From positions 415,784 to 479,783 of the forward strand of contig JAPXFQ010000811.1 in assembly GCA_028564705.1 (NCBI GenBank): a DNA stretch of 64,000 nt. Direction: 5' to 3'. The position numbers and the translations under genes are program-made. Numbering within the stretch: position 1 is the stretch's first letter; every line of letters begins with the position of its first letter. The notes under the pieces were generated by a model. That model worked only from the letters and a program-made list of their open reading frames with translations. It was not told the origin of the DNA and searched no databases. Source of the stretch: Apricaphanius iberus (lineage: Eukaryota > Chordata > Actinopteri > Cyprinodontiformes > Aphaniidae). This document shows, one piece after another, positions 46,201-51,424 of this stretch.

Positions 46201-47062
46201 GTGTGTATGTTATCAGCTCTGTGTGGTGAACAGGCAGCCCGTTGATAAATGAGTAGGCTACTGCTGCCCCATAGTGACACACCGTTTAAGTATGAATGAA
46301 AGCCTCGGCATGAGAGGGTGGGGGTGGGGAAGCACTCAACCAGTCAGCAGCGTCAATGAGCCCTGTTCAGTTCAGTTTTCAATTCAATTTATTTATATTG
46401 CGCCGTTTCACAACAGATGTCATCTCAAGGCACTTTACAAGAAGAGTTATTACAATACAATGTTTAATGTAAAAATTAGAGAACCACAGAAGATTGCGTA
46501 GTGTAATTCTCAGCAATCCCTCACACTGAGCAAGCTAATAATGTCCTCCAACAGCCTAGCCTAAAGCAGCATAGCTACTAACATTAACCTGTCCCCTAGC
46601 TACTAGGAGACCTAGCTACTAACACTCTCTACTTGGCTTACATTAATCTATCTCTACCTAGCTACTCTACCTCTTCATATCCCTTCCTAGCTTTTGACAC
46701 TCTACCTGGCTACTAACATTAACCTATCATGATTGTTGAAATAATGTAAAAACTAACAAAGCTAATGTTTCTGGGAGCTTTGAAGCTTCCTTCATTAGCA
46801 GAAGTTTGGTCTCAATCTACCTACCATGAAATGTTCTGTCTGAAACCCTCTCTGTCTGTTTCTGAGTTTTAACAAAAGGAGGACTGTAAGGAATATGTCT
46901 CCTTCTTTCTCTACAGTGTATTCTCTGGCTGTAATTGCTGGTGGCATCCTCTTCGTCCTTCTGGTGCTCGGTCTCATCATCACAGTCACTGTCATCTGCT
47001 GGAAACGGAAGAGAAAAGCTGTAAAGTGCGGGACGGAAGGATGTCCTCTGAGGGACATTTGA
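11829..47062 (+). CDS. F3: Tissue factor (coagulation factor III), six exons
   Basis: F3 is the cell-surface receptor for factor VII/VIIa that triggers blood clotting. Six exons joined at consensus GT/AG sites give 870 nt and 289 codons including a signal peptide; human F3 is 295 residues. Visible features are: the signal peptide (1-19); the first fibronectin-III domain with NVT glycosylation site (30-32), the segment [14 protein letters not shown] and the Cys71-Cys79 pair; the second domain with Cys207-Cys231 and [16 protein letters not shown]; a transmembrane helix (about 244-269); then WKRKRK and a short Cys-bearing tail. Intron phases are 1, 2, 1, 0, 1. Two extra cysteines (91, 120) are present. 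Introns total about 34 kb and are packed with transposons; the gene itself looks intact. Fish can carry two F3 paralogues, so which one this is stays open. Confidence 0.93.
12409..13888. mobile_element. nonautonomous hAT element in F3 intron 1
   Basis: Both ends carry CAGGGGC(A/G)GATCTA inverted termini. A perfect 8-bp target duplication CTTACAGT flanks it (12401-12408 and 13889-13896), the hAT hallmark. No transposase remains. It contains a (TA)n run and a hairpin at about 12530-12570. The right flank begins the terminal repeat of a Tc1 element, so the hAT landed 4 bp inside an older Tc1 end. Confidence 0.85.
12459..12524. repeat. (TA)n microsatellite
   Basis: Long uninterrupted TA dinucleotide run inside the hAT element. 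Confidence 0.95.
13893..14310 (-). mobile_element. internally deleted Tc1 copy
   Basis: It begins at the CAGTGGGGCAAAAAAGG terminal repeat after TA. On the minus strand the N-terminal helix-turn-helix segment ([13 protein letters not shown], then [14 protein letters not shown]) runs directly into the C-terminal end (a decayed form of [13 protein letters not shown]), with all catalytic parts deleted. It is the same family as the intact copy at 23.0 kb. Confidence 0.75.
14440..14636 (+). mobile_element. L2-type LINE scrap
   Basis: TCTGATTCTAATAGTTAACTCATC near 14606-14630 matches the corresponding word in the plus-strand LINE near 4410. It is short and decayed. Confidence 0.35.
14637..15452. 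mobile_element. fold-back (long inverted repeat) element
   Basis: The left part (from GGGAAATTCTGC...TTCAACCTGGAC at 14637) is the imperfect reverse complement of the right part (ending GATCCAGGTTGAAAAG...GTCCC at about 15452). The arms each run 300-400 bp and meet near a short centre around 15050-15100. No transposase or clear target duplication is seen. The ORFs in this stretch are by-products. Confidence 0.65.
15465..16385 (-). mobile_element. L2-type LINE 3' end, minus strand
   Basis: It starts at the AATTCAATTCAGTTTATTTA tail and reads on the minus strand up to the RT C-terminal block ([20 protein letters not shown] at about 16210-16290). It is 5'-truncated. The 3' UTR contains repeated CTAGCTACTAACA words shared with the copy at 26 kb. 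Confidence 0.75.
16597..16902 (-). CDS. unrecognised ORF in F3 intron 1
   Basis: A 101-codon frame starts [20 protein letters not shown]. It has no repeats or membrane segment and I see no family motif. A start very close by on an overlapping frame and the surrounding decay suggest a degraded transposon or retrocopy fragment. It lies antisense to F3. Confidence 0.2.
   Translation of the reverse strand: MGSLNIASRNMLLCASFIKTYYSKICGEDFSPLPSDNVKHLSQFKDPGQDLPSHWKVPRTHCETERLSVRAHLFTEYLKDRHVDWLSFDEVEHHSSGELDV
17036..17340. other. AT-rich intronic stretch, nothing recognised
   Basis: A short AAATAAAATAA-type low-complexity run lies near 17085-17130. No gene or known repeat is seen. Confidence 0.4.
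17346..17470 (+). mobile_element. tRNA-derived SINE relic
   Basis: A degenerate A-box-like GTGGCACTGTGGTTATGC near 17355 and a B-box-like GAGTTCAAGCCC near 17402 are spaced as in tRNA-derived SINEs, with the wording of a common fish SINE. The copy is too decayed for a firm subfamily. Confidence 0.45.
17480..18108 (+). other. F3 intron 1 end, no other feature
   Basis: A 62-codon frame at 17597-17785 has no recognisable product. The polypyrimidine/acceptor region of exon 2 closes the stretch. Confidence 0.4.
18109..18229 (+). CDS. F3: F3 exon 2: first half of FNIII domain 1
   Basis: It encodes the [20 protein letters not shown] segment that defines tissue factor and ends in phase 2 at donor GTAAGT. 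The acceptor is a tandem CAGCAG: starting at 18109 or 18106 changes the protein by a single Ala. Confidence 0.93.
18319..18415. repeat. imperfect (ACT)n microsatellite
   Basis: Interrupted ACT/CTA trinucleotide repeats within F3 intron 2. Confidence 0.8.
19120..19510 (-). mobile_element. L2-type LINE 3' tail, minus strand
   Basis: It begins with a TGATTCAATTCGATTTATTT-like tail. The later GCGACAGTGGAGAGGAAAAA and CATCTGCTGCGGCC-like words match the 3' UTRs of the copies near 15.6, 25.7 and 50.1 kb. There is no coding part. Confidence 0.6.
19900..20535 (+). mobile_element. decayed Tc1 copy in F3 intron 2
   Basis: It starts at CAGTTGGGCAAAAA after TA. It keeps the untranslated lead (CAAGACCAGAGAGCTGTCAA near 20235) and the DNA-binding segment through ACTGACAATCTCCCTCGACC, then breaks up. 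A scrap resembling the GAAAATCTGTGGAGGGAGTT region lies near 20505-20530. It is the same family as the intact copy at 23 kb. Confidence 0.7.
20762..20785. repeat. short (TG)n run
   Basis: GTGTGTATGTGTGTGTGTGT just upstream of F3 exon 3, within about 60 bp of its acceptor. Confidence 0.8.
20840..21033 (+). CDS. F3: F3 exon 3: rest of FNIII domain 1
   Basis: It carries [16 protein letters not shown] with the conserved Cys pair (71, 79) and the additional cysteines 91 and 120. It ends in phase 1 at donor GTAGGT. The acceptor TGTAG follows a TG-rich pyrimidine-poor tract. Confidence 0.92.
21180..21440. repeat. poly-G tract and SINE-like repeat
   Basis: A run of G is followed by ATTTGTATAGCGCTTTGCTT and a segment ending in GAGCTGCTCTGGGCG, wording typical of a widespread fish short repeat. 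Orientation and family are uncertain. Confidence 0.35.
21842..22990 (-). pseudogene. Ty3/gypsy pol fragment (integrase C-terminus)
   Basis: On the minus strand the downstream frame contains [20 protein letters not shown], matching the integrase C-terminal block ending PRSYLV. The frames upstream (22125-22379 and 22400-22990) read as broken integrase-core-like sequence, several times out of frame. No terminal repeats, gag or protease are seen. A frameshifted fragment; non-functional. Confidence 0.6.
23033..24527 (+). mobile_element. complete Tc1 element in F3 intron 3
   Basis: The left end CAGTGGGGCAAAAAAGTATT (23033) and its inverted copy ending at 24527 are flanked by TA duplications (23031-23032, 24528-24529). 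Each end has an inner repeat word (GGAAAATAAGTATTTGGTCA on the left at about 23200, its complement at about 24421), giving an inverted/direct repeat layout as in Sleeping Beauty-type elements. At 1495 bp with an uninterrupted transposase, this is the best-preserved element in the window. Confidence 0.93.
23385..24407 (+). CDS. Tc1 transposase, full length and uninterrupted
   Basis: This 340-codon protein performs cut-and-paste movement of its own element. It starts at [20 protein letters not shown], just after the left inverted repeat. An N-terminal paired-type DNA-binding region (about 1-110, with [19 protein letters not shown]) is followed by a DDE nuclease. The catalytic triad is visible: D153 in VMWSDETK, D244 in [10 protein letters not shown] and E279 in [11 protein letters not shown], a DD34E spacing. 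The Gly-rich block [17 protein letters not shown] is present. Length and triad positions equal those of Sleeping Beauty-type enzymes. No stop or frameshift is seen, so it may be recently active. It has the same orientation as F3. Confidence 0.95.
   Translation: MAKTKELSKDTRKRIADLHLTGKSESTIGKQLGVKKSTVGAIIRKWKTYKTTDNLPRSGAPRKISSRGVKMIMRTVSKNPRTTRGDLVNDLQRAGTKVTKVTISNTLQRQGIKSCSARRVPLLKPVHVQARLKFAREHMDDTAEDWENVMWSDETKVELFGINSTRRVWRKKNTELHPKNTIPTVKHGGGNIMLWGCFSAKGTGRLIRVKERMNGAMYREILSQNLLPSVRALKMKRGWVFQHDNDPKHTARATKEWLRKKHLKVLEWPSQSPDLNPIENLWRELKVRVARRQPQNITALETICMEEWAKTPATVCANLVKTYSNRLTSVIANKGYITKY
24530..25150. mobile_element. possible DNA-transposon remnant
   Basis: Sequence starts with GCTGCGTTCACACCAGGG, resembling Harbinger-type inverted termini (compare 40363). 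It includes a 92-codon plus frame (24653-24931) containing [20 protein letters not shown], which resembles N-termini of such elements only loosely. It ends near 25150 with AATATCGCCCACCCCTATA, an hAT-like terminus. It is probably a mosaic of two remnants. Confidence 0.35.
25157..25208. repeat. (TA)n microsatellite
   Basis: Uninterrupted TA run. It yields artefactual poly-Ile/Tyr frames on both strands. Confidence 0.95.
25210..25380 (-). mobile_element. L2-type LINE 3' UTR scrap, minus strand
   Basis: It contains AACTCCCCTTTAACAGGAAG and later words shared with the 3' UTRs near 15.6 kb and 50.2 kb. No coding part. Confidence 0.5.
25385..25582 (+). mobile_element. older L2 copy, left part (target of a later LINE)
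   Basis: It reads [20 protein letters not shown], then after an internal deletion [17 protein letters not shown]. It stops in the middle of the Leu codon after NS and resumes at 30133, where the frame continues [20 protein letters not shown]. The minus-strand LINE between was inserted into it. Confidence 0.7.
26444..28930 (-). pseudogene. LINE ORF2 (endonuclease and reverse transcriptase), broken
   Basis: The order on the minus strand is: endonuclease [19 protein letters not shown] (about 28710) and [13 protein letters not shown] (about 28390); a linker; the [17 protein letters not shown] block (about 27540); [20 protein letters not shown] (about 27370); catalytic YADD (about 27270); and the RT C-terminus [20 protein letters not shown] through LFDKAYS (26444). 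At least five frame breaks separate these blocks. The catalytic YADD is intact, but the protein cannot be made as one piece. Confidence 0.85.
28969..29868 (-). CDS. LINE ORF1 with coiled coil and SGNH esterase-like domain
   Basis: This 299-codon frame starts [25 protein letters not shown] pair and a heptad-like segment ([19 protein letters not shown], about 44-64) precede a C-terminal SGNH-hydrolase-like domain from about residue 135. That domain has VIGSSLVRN for the nucleophile block, HAGGNDTR for the Asn block and NSIHPTVDG near the end for the His block. ORF1 esterase domains are known in CR1/L2-type LINEs and may aid membrane or lipid interaction; the true role is unclear. The Asp usually three residues before the catalytic His is Asn here (RNSIHPT), which could impair activity. 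The frame is otherwise intact, unlike ORF2. Confidence 0.85.
   Translation of the reverse strand: MASAALSPVPPSLSEPPTDSCSLFQMFSYSSTSFSEAGRCNKCSSFVALEARVSELEARLRAVEQPGPAVANAESIRTGPLCHPPTAPVQPGSEASWVTVRRKPSARPQPAANLQPLSLNNSCAPVSDAPPEQERPILVIGSSLVRNEAPETRKITVKCLPGARAADIRSHLKLLAKDKRWYSRIVIHAGGNDTRRRQFEVTNISIASVCRAAKKMSDSVIFSGPLPDRTSDDMYSRVLSFHLWLSRWCQENYVGYIDNWGAFWGKPGLLCRNSIHPTVDGASLLSRNIIRVISSSPKP
30133..30290 (+). mobile_element. older L2 copy, right part
   Basis: It continues the RT C-terminal region split at 25582 and then jumps to the 3' tail (CTATAGAAATAAACTGAATT). It lies just upstream of F3 exon 4. Confidence 0.65.
30303..30484 (+). CDS. F3: F3 exon 4: first half of FNIII domain 2
   Basis: It starts [20 protein letters not shown] and continues to [13 protein letters not shown], matching the family order. 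It ends in phase 0 at GTTAGG, a weak but usable donor. Confidence 0.92.
30604..30772 (+). CDS. F3: F3 exon 5: second half of FNIII domain 2
   Basis: It encodes [20 protein letters not shown] and the Cys207/Cys231 disulphide segment, ending in phase 1 at GTGAGT. About 95 bp of this exon recur almost unchanged at about 31288-31382 in the next intron. Confidence 0.94.
31288..31382 (+). pseudogene. F3: duplicated fragment of F3 exon 5
   Basis: About 95 bp, from the codons for [10 protein letters not shown] through LSETK, match exon 5 (about 30644-30738) with no visible difference until the last bases. It lacks the exon's splice sites and its start and end, so it is not an alternative exon. It lies 515 bp downstream of the true exon, in the same orientation. 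Confidence 0.9.
31386..31436 (+). ncRNA. hammerhead-like motif, decayed
   Basis: CTGATGA, then a stem formed by GCATCTT and AAGAGGT-like arms (one mismatch), GAAAC and a GTT triplet are in order. A short outer helix is possible (GAA before the core, TTC after). One stem II mismatch makes activity doubtful. Confidence 0.4.
31947..33009 (-). pseudogene. Tc1-like transposase, frameshifted, first Asp lost
   Basis: Three frames carry successive parts. N-terminal DNA-binding: [20 protein letters not shown] and [16 protein letters not shown] (33009-32686). Start of the nuclease: [15 protein letters not shown] (32738-32502). The rest: [30 protein letters not shown] and [15 protein letters not shown] (32501-31947). 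The first catalytic residue, normally the D of a SDE motif, is His (SHEAS). The second Asp (HHDGAPC) and Glu (NPIEN) remain. Frame breaks plus the lost Asp make it inactive. Confidence 0.85.
33290..33512 (+). mobile_element. tRNA-derived fish SINE
   Basis: A B-box-like GTAGGTTTGATTCCAGC is followed by the body CCCCTGGGCAAGGCACTTAA and the 3' part AAAGCGCGTTGAGTGGTCAG, AAAAGCGCTATATAAGTTCA. This wording matches a SINE group widespread in teleosts. The A-box end is decayed. It is nested in the Tc1-like element. Confidence 0.7.
33545..34105. other. F3 intron 5, nothing recognised
   Basis: AT-rich, no long frame and no repeat family I can name. Confidence 0.4.
34110..34400 (-). mobile_element. 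possible LINE endonuclease scrap
   Basis: The minus strand reads [20 protein letters not shown], resembling the LTETWL block of LINE endonucleases. The neighbouring sequence is decayed. A 60-bp segment (near 34195-34255) recurs near 34755-34810, suggesting a local duplication. Confidence 0.4.
34401..34690. other. nothing recognised
   Basis: Short frames only; no motif or repeat end identified. Confidence 0.35.
35650..37026 (+). mobile_element. hAT-like element with BED-finger remnant
   Basis: The left end AGGGTTGGGCACCGAGCTT and right end complement (GATGCCCAACCCT) form inverted termini. Within it, after a nested LINE, the frame [20 protein letters not shown] followed by [12 protein letters not shown] resembles a BED zinc finger (Cys pair lost on one side) as found at hAT transposase N-termini. 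No clean 8-bp target duplication is visible, so boundaries are approximate. No catalytic domain remains. Confidence 0.6.
35750..36316 (-). mobile_element. Rex3-like (RTE-type) LINE, 3' fragment nested in the hAT
   Basis: The minus frame includes [20 protein letters not shown] and, at 35778-36164, [20 protein letters not shown] through [20 protein letters not shown], the C-terminal end of an RTE-type ORF. The 3' end carries the (TGGA)n tail (CCATCCATCCATCC on the plus strand). A 13-bp duplication AAGGATGGATTCC flanks it (35737-35749 and 36317-36329), so the insertion boundaries are exact. It is 5'-truncated. Confidence 0.85.
37241..37479. other. nothing recognised
   Basis: T-rich spacer before the Rex1 element, without recognisable features. 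Confidence 0.4.
37480..39755 (+). mobile_element. Rex1 (CR1-group) LINE, plus strand
   Basis: The endonuclease and most of the reverse transcriptase are present. The 3' part is missing because homology stops after the VRSFV codons near 39750, where L1-derived sequence begins. There is no ORF1 or 3' tail. It lies in F3 intron 5, same strand as F3. Confidence 0.85.
37572..39755 (+). pseudogene. Rex1 endonuclease/reverse transcriptase with one nonsense codon
   Basis: One continuous frame is interrupted only by TAA at 38583-38585. Upstream is the endonuclease: [40 protein letters not shown] and GQSDHNLVF. Downstream is the reverse transcriptase: [68 protein letters not shown] and the catalytic YSDD (39672-39683). 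Rex1 enzymes normally have this SDD form. The C-terminal thumb region after VRSFV is lost. A single substitution explains the stop, so the inactivation there looks recent, but the truncation alone kills the element. Confidence 0.88.
40363..41174 (-). mobile_element. PIF/Harbinger element nested in L1
   Basis: The termini ATGGTCCATTCACACCGC (left) and, on the minus strand, ATGGTGCATTCACACCGC (right) form inverted repeats, flanked by TA with a possible third base. About 810 bp. It holds only the N-terminal part of a transposase. Confidence 0.8.
40705..41026 (-). pseudogene. HARBI1-like transposase N-terminus
   Basis: The minus strand gives [38 protein letters not shown] and, one frame over, [31 protein letters not shown]. 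This is the helical N-terminal region found before the DDE nuclease of fish Harbinger transposases. The nuclease itself is missing. One frameshift near 40850 separates the two pieces. Confidence 0.75.
41118..41630 (-). pseudogene. L1 ORF2 C-terminal region, split by Harbinger
   Basis: The frame runs FADTL-like to [19 protein letters not shown], stops at the Harbinger insertion, and resumes beyond it at about 40360 with [20 protein letters not shown] and [14 protein letters not shown], a typical L1 C-terminal Cys segment. Removal of the insertion rejoins the codons for HRL and HWS in frame. Confidence 0.8.
41765..43993 (-). pseudogene. L1 ORF2 endonuclease/reverse transcriptase fragments
   Basis: The minus frames give the endonuclease [12 protein letters not shown] and [17 protein letters not shown] (43993-43667), a coiled linker, and reverse transcriptase blocks [20 protein letters not shown] (about 42850), [14 protein letters not shown] (about 42665), [12 protein letters not shown] and [20 protein letters not shown] (about 42280). 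The catalytic YADD is FVDN here (about 42170), so the second Asp is lost. Further downstream [17 protein letters not shown] continues out of frame. Several frameshifts are present; dead. Confidence 0.85.
44093..45360 (-). pseudogene. Rex3-like (RTE-type) reverse transcriptase fragment
   Basis: The minus frames are: [40 protein letters not shown] and [20 protein letters not shown] (45346-44870); [20 protein letters not shown] (about 44510); then [35 protein letters not shown] and [20 protein letters not shown] (44384-44088). The DD catalytic dipeptide lies just before MVLLAS, where the frame is broken (about 44385-44400). Truncated at both ends, with frameshifts; same family as the fragment at 35.8 kb. 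Confidence 0.82.
45575..46250 (-). pseudogene. Penelope-like element, GIY-YIG endonuclease fragment
   Basis: On the minus strand an RT C-terminal segment ([20 protein letters not shown], then [17 protein letters not shown]) leads, after a frame break, to the nuclease at 45898-45578: [49 protein letters not shown] and [20 protein letters not shown]. The cysteines between the two halves of the GIY-YIG core (CNEEC) are the Penelope hallmark. The catalytic Glu candidate is in VKEAIYV. This sequence differs clearly from the Penelope array at 50-64 kb, so it is a separate subfamily. The reverse transcriptase core is absent. Confidence 0.85.
46378..46735 (-). mobile_element. L2-type LINE 3' UTR, minus strand, internally deleted
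   Basis: It starts with the CAATTCAATTTATTTATATT tail, jumps at about 46535 to the CTAGCTACTAACA repeat part. No coding region. It ends about 180 bp before F3 exon 6. Confidence 0.65.
46917..47062 (+). CDS. F3: F3 exon 6: transmembrane helix and tail
   Basis: It encodes [20 protein letters not shown] and further hydrophobic residues, then CWKRKRK and a 14-residue tail ending RDI. Cys269 at the membrane edge is a plausible palmitoylation site by analogy with the mammalian protein. Stop TGA is at 47060-47062. Confidence 0.92.
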
Positions 47063-47660
47063 GGTGTCCTACATGTTTCCAGAAGTCGTGGCACCGGTAC
47101 TGGGGGTTAAAACCTTCCAGTGTCAAACACTGGAATGATCCCATTTCAAGTTTCTGTGAAACGTCCTTACAGTGAGTCGGAGGGAGAAACGGCTCTGTCA
47201 GTGAGTACTGAAACCCTGTACTACAACTTCATCCCTCAAGTTTTCTTTTTACTTTGATTCAGGGAGCCATGGATAATATATATCATTCTACCTTGATTAG
47301 TTGTTTTGAGGGATTTCTTTTGAGCTCTATAAAAATTTGTATACTGTAATACTAAACATTGTAAATACTTTATCTGTTGTTTAATTTATTGCCTTTAAAT
47401 ATAATGAACAGCTCTGTTTGATGGCATTTGTGTCATTTTATTTTTAGGTTTTTTAAAGTGTAAAGTTTATAGAATGTGATTTAATAAGGACACTTCAAAA
47501 GTGTTTCAAACTGTTTTTAAAATGTAATTAAATAAAATTAACTTATCTAATTATGACCCAGTGTTATTTACCATTATACTGTTGAAATTATTATGTGTTA
47601 AAACAAACTGATGATTGTGGATTCTGATATTCTAGTTTTATTTCAATCAATAAACAGATT
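47063..47660 (+). promoter_or_regulatory. F3: F3 3' UTR with polyadenylation signals
   Basis: AT-rich sequence follows the stop codon. AATAAA occurs at 47531-47536 and 47649-47654, either of which could end the transcript. No transposon is seen in it. Confidence 0.6.
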
Positions 47661-48149
47661 TCAACATTTAGACCTAAAATGTGTATTCAGATGAGCCTGA
47701 GCAGAATCCTGCCTCTTCATCCCTCAACAATGTCCCCTTTTGATTTTTTGCCAAGAATTTAATGAAATGTTAATCTCTTATTTACTGAGTGCAGGAGTGA
47801 ATTTCTCTGTATTTTCAAGCTCTCTGGAATGCTGCATCCATTAGTGTTTATTTGAATTTATTTCTTTTTTATTGGGGGCAGGGTGTTTTCAAATTGGTGG
47901 TTGTGTCATTTTTATTTTTTTTCAACACTGAAGGCTTTAAGATATTTTGATTTTTCTCAGAAAACATGAAAAGAAATTTTTTACTACATACATACCACAA
48001 CTATTTTCATTATCTTGAAAAATCATTCTGGTATACAAATTATATTTTGTAGTCTCGAAGGATGGCGTTGGATGTAAAAAGTCAAATGATGGTGCTAGTG
48101 GTTTGAATGACATTAATATATCAACGTTAACCAAATACTATGGCGCGGT
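47661..48149. other. intergenic, nothing recognised
   Basis: AT-rich sequence past the F3 polyadenylation signals; no long frame or repeat. Confidence 0.4.
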
Positions 48150-48434
48150 ATGGGGGCCAAAATTAGGACTACTTCCCAGCTCCAGGAGCTAATATCTATT
48201 CCAAAGTCGGCAACTGATCTAACTATTGATAGACCGGCATCAGTAACTGAGAGGCTGCCGTTGGTAACTGATATGTACTCAGTTTTGTTTATATTAGAGA
48301 CATTGGCAGGCTATCTACTCGGTTGTCAAATCCCTCAGCTGTCAATTAGCCTGAATTGGCCATCTACCTCTATGGCTGCATCTTCGGAACAAAGTGTGGA
48401 CCGGAATAGTCTCATTTCCTATGTTCTTAAGTAA
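48150..48434 (+). CDS. unrecognised ORF, 94 codons
   Basis: It starts MGAKIRTTSQLQELISIPKS. A later KLELEQAEAHKQETHYVRRE stretch at about 48505-48570, after a TTTTACAG acceptor-like site, could be a second exon; that wording resembles the charged C-termini of Myb/SANT companions of Harbinger elements, but only weakly. No firm function. Confidence 0.25.
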   Translation: MGAKIRTTSQLQELISIPKSATDLTIDRPASVTERLPLVTDMYSVLFILETLAGYLLGCQIPQLSISLNWPSTSMAASSEQSVDRNSLISYVLK

Positions 48435-48589
48435 ATGTGGCTCATAAAAAACACTATTATATTTTACTTTATTTTTATTATTTTACAGCCTTATCTAATT
48501 TTGTCTAAGCTGGAGCTGGAGCAGGCAGAGGCACACAAGCAGGAGACACACTATGTTAGGAGAGAAAGCGTTGAGCCAACTGGGGCATG

Positions 48590-49752
48590 TTCCAGAAAGT
48601 TTGGTTAACTTACCACGTGGTAAACTCTGAAGTCAAGAGTCACAAAAAGAACCTGAAGAGGAAAAAAAAGGCAGAATACCTCAAAGAAGTGGAGTTGGAA
48701 GTACTAATGAGAAATTCAAGACAATCATTATGAAATATAAGCAATAAAGCTGCATCAGCAGATAAAAAAGACTGTTAGCTTTGCAAAAAATTACTGTGTG
48801 ATTCTCACCCTCTAATCAACTTTTTTTCTGATAGACTGTATAAATGTCTAATAGTATGGTCTACATGTCTCTTCATTATTTTCATGTTTTTCTAGTACAT
48901 TTTTGTAAAAAACTCGAAAATTTCAGGAAATGTATTCGGGGCCTGCCACGTGGTGCGTATTCACTCCCAACCCATAAGAGCTTTTGTTGTTTCTAAGTAA
49001 GTTCTAGCAAATGTTTTTGGACTCCTGGCTCCTTTCATTTCCTATGGGAATTTTGGGCATGGTTTTTGGCTAATTATGTCGCGATGTCAACTCCAATCAC
49101 CAGTAAAAGTAATAGCCCGGATGTCCACCACCATCTCCCTTCACCCAGCTGAGGAGTTGGTTCATTCCCTTATTAAAGACAGAACACCCCTTGGGGGAAC
49201 TACATAATCTTTCTTCCAGTGACTTTGTTAAATGGAAGGTAACAACATATACTAATATATTCCAATTAAAAAACCATTATTGTTGCCAGTTAATGGTATT
49301 TTAATGCACTTGGCAGTAGTCATTATTTCACAATGCATGATTATTTTATTTAGCTGCATATAATGTGTTCTGTAATTTTATTTGAAATACTCTTACATGT
49401 TACTAATATGTGAAATAGTTTTTGATTGTTTGTAATATGTAATAGGCTTTGTCCTACAGTTTCTGGTTGACAAAATTAAAGTTATTTTGACCAAATATAG
49501 TATAAACTGTGCATTCACGTCCAAAGGATCATCATTTAAAAGTTCACACCATGCTCAAAACATCTCTGGAACATAATTATCTGGAACATAACCTGGTCCG
49601 GAGCAGGTTATGTTCAGAGATTAAGTTGCTGTGGTTACTAACATACCTTAAAAGATACCTCCGTTTTTGGAACCGAAAGTTGAGGTTATCCACAAACTTA
49701 CCCTCAAACCTATCCGGTTGTGTAACATAACCTGCTTTCTGGAACTGACCCC
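48590..49752. mobile_element. DNA-transposon relic with GTTCCAGAAAG termini
   Basis: The left end GGGGCATGTTCCAGAAAG (near 48590) and the reverse complement of the right end GGGGTCAGTTCCAGAAAG (near 49750) match as imperfect inverted repeats. Subterminal words GTTAAC and CATAACCTG/CAGGTTATG are also inverted. There is no transposase; the ORF at 48150 may or may not belong to it. Confidence 0.5.
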
Positions 49753-49771
49753 TGGGCTCATTGTACCACGC

Positions 49772-50625
49772 CAAGGCAATTTTATTTATATAGCACATTT
49801 TCAACACAAGGCAATTCAAGGTTCTTTACATGATTCAGTAGTAAGGAAACCAAATGCATGACAAAAGTGTGAAAATTAAAACAGAATCACTAAACGAAAT
49901 CATGAAAGTAAATTAACATAAAAAAATTATTCAATACAATTCACTTTTATTTATATAGCGCCAATTCACACAAATGTCATCTCAAGGCACTTTACAACAA
50001 AAGTCATTTCAATACATTTATATAAACATTCCAATCAGTTAAAAGTTTTCTATGTAAGGAATCCCAGCAGATTGGAGTCAGTCATTGATGTGAGGTTGTG
50101 CCCAGATCATGCAGACTTCAACCACAGCAATTGCTCAGCAATCCCTCATACTGAGCAAGCACGTAGCGACAGTGGAGAGGAAAAACTCCCCTTTAACAGG
50201 AAGAAACCTCCAGCAGAACCAGAACCTGGCTCAGTACAAGCGGTCATCCGCCACGACAGCATGGAGGATGCTTGGTCACTTTTAGCATCATCTGGATCTA
50301 TGTTCCCCATCCAGCAGGGGGTGTTGTAGCTGATTAGGGTAACAAACCATGTGGATCTTCTATGGGGAGAAAAATACTGAGAGAAAACTGGGTTAACGAT
50401 CACAATTAGAGCAGAAAAATACATCGGGAGAGTAGTTGAAGAGAAAAGTAAAAGAGAGAAGAAAGGTTTTCAGTCTGTCCTCCAACAGTCTAAACCTATA
50501 GCAGTATAACTACAAAAATAGCTCAGGATAACCTAAGCCATTCTAAAGCTATAAGCTTTATCAAAAAGGAATGCTTTATGCCTAGTCTTAAAAACAGAGT
50601 ATCTGCCTCACAGACTAAAAGTAGG
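49772..50625 (-). mobile_element. two L2-type LINE 3' ends, minus strand
   Basis: The first, a short tail (GGCAATTTTATTTATATAGC) at 49772-49900, is followed by a longer 3' UTR from about 49930 (ATTCACTTTTATTTATATAG) to about 50625. The second carries the AACTCCCCTTTAACAGGAAG words and the start of the RT C-terminal region. It truncates the oldest Penelope ORF1 unit. Confidence 0.65.
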
Positions 50626-50629
50626 AGCT

Positions 50630-50785
50630 AGGGATACGGGGAGGGAACTGAACCCTTCTCCAGAAGGAAAAGGGACGCGCACGGTCCATCTCCCTGTCAG
50701 GCTCCCTGTACCCATCCCGAAACTGCTGACGGTTGCGCTGGCGTCTGCGTCCGTAGCGCACCTCCGTCCAACCATCATCCATCAT
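50630..50785 (-). pseudogene. diverged Penelope ORF1 N-terminus (fourth unit)
   Basis: The minus frame starts MMDDGWTEVRYGRRRQRNRQ and reaches REMDRARPF, aligning with MGEFYDDGEGWTVVRHGRRQ...QEMDRAPPS of copy A. Only about 50 residues remain before truncation by a LINE tail. The divergence indicates an older or distinct subfamily that shares the same N-terminal pattern. Confidence 0.75.
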
Positions 50786-51424
50786 GATGTAACAAAATAT
50801 ATGGCTCTTTTGCTAAGAAAAAAACAAAAACGCTTTCCAACCTGGAAAGAAAAAAGGGCCTCCAAGAAACAAAAAAACCTTGTTGTTGTTAAATACTTTT
50901 TTCAAAATAAAAAAAACCCAAATAAATTTTAAACTTCTTCAAACAGCAAAGGTAGTAATGTTCTCCATTATTTAGGTTGCTTATTTTAGTTTAATTTGGT
51001 TTCAAAATGGGGGGTGGGAACAAGAAATAAAAATTCTGACGCCGATTGCGGCAGAATTTCATGCACAGGCCATCTCTGCTCCTGTCCCACATGCCCCCAT
51101 CTCTCTGTGTTCTGCATGGGCTGGAGGCCCCTTCATTCAGGGGATAGGTAAGGGGTCGTGATTTTAAATAAATAAATTATGAAATTTCGGAGGGATAAAA
51201 ATTAATTAGAACTGGGTAGGGGTCCGAGCTTTTAGGGAACATGAAATAAACCGGTTAGAAACCGGAAAATGCACTGGCCAGACATACAATTCACTGCAGT
51301 GTCTCTATAATTAATAATTCGTTTTTTCTAGTTTAGATATGTTTACCCTCTCTTTCCCTTACTTCCTTTTAATTAGAATTGTTTCTTTGCTTTGCTCTTC
51401 TTGGCTTTTATGTTGCTTTTATAT
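50786..51424 (-). other. 5' leader/terminal-repeat region of the diverged unit
   Basis: The sequence between the diverged hammerhead and its ORF1 start is not coding, with A-rich runs near 50815-50900. No insertion signature is recognised. Confidence 0.35.
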
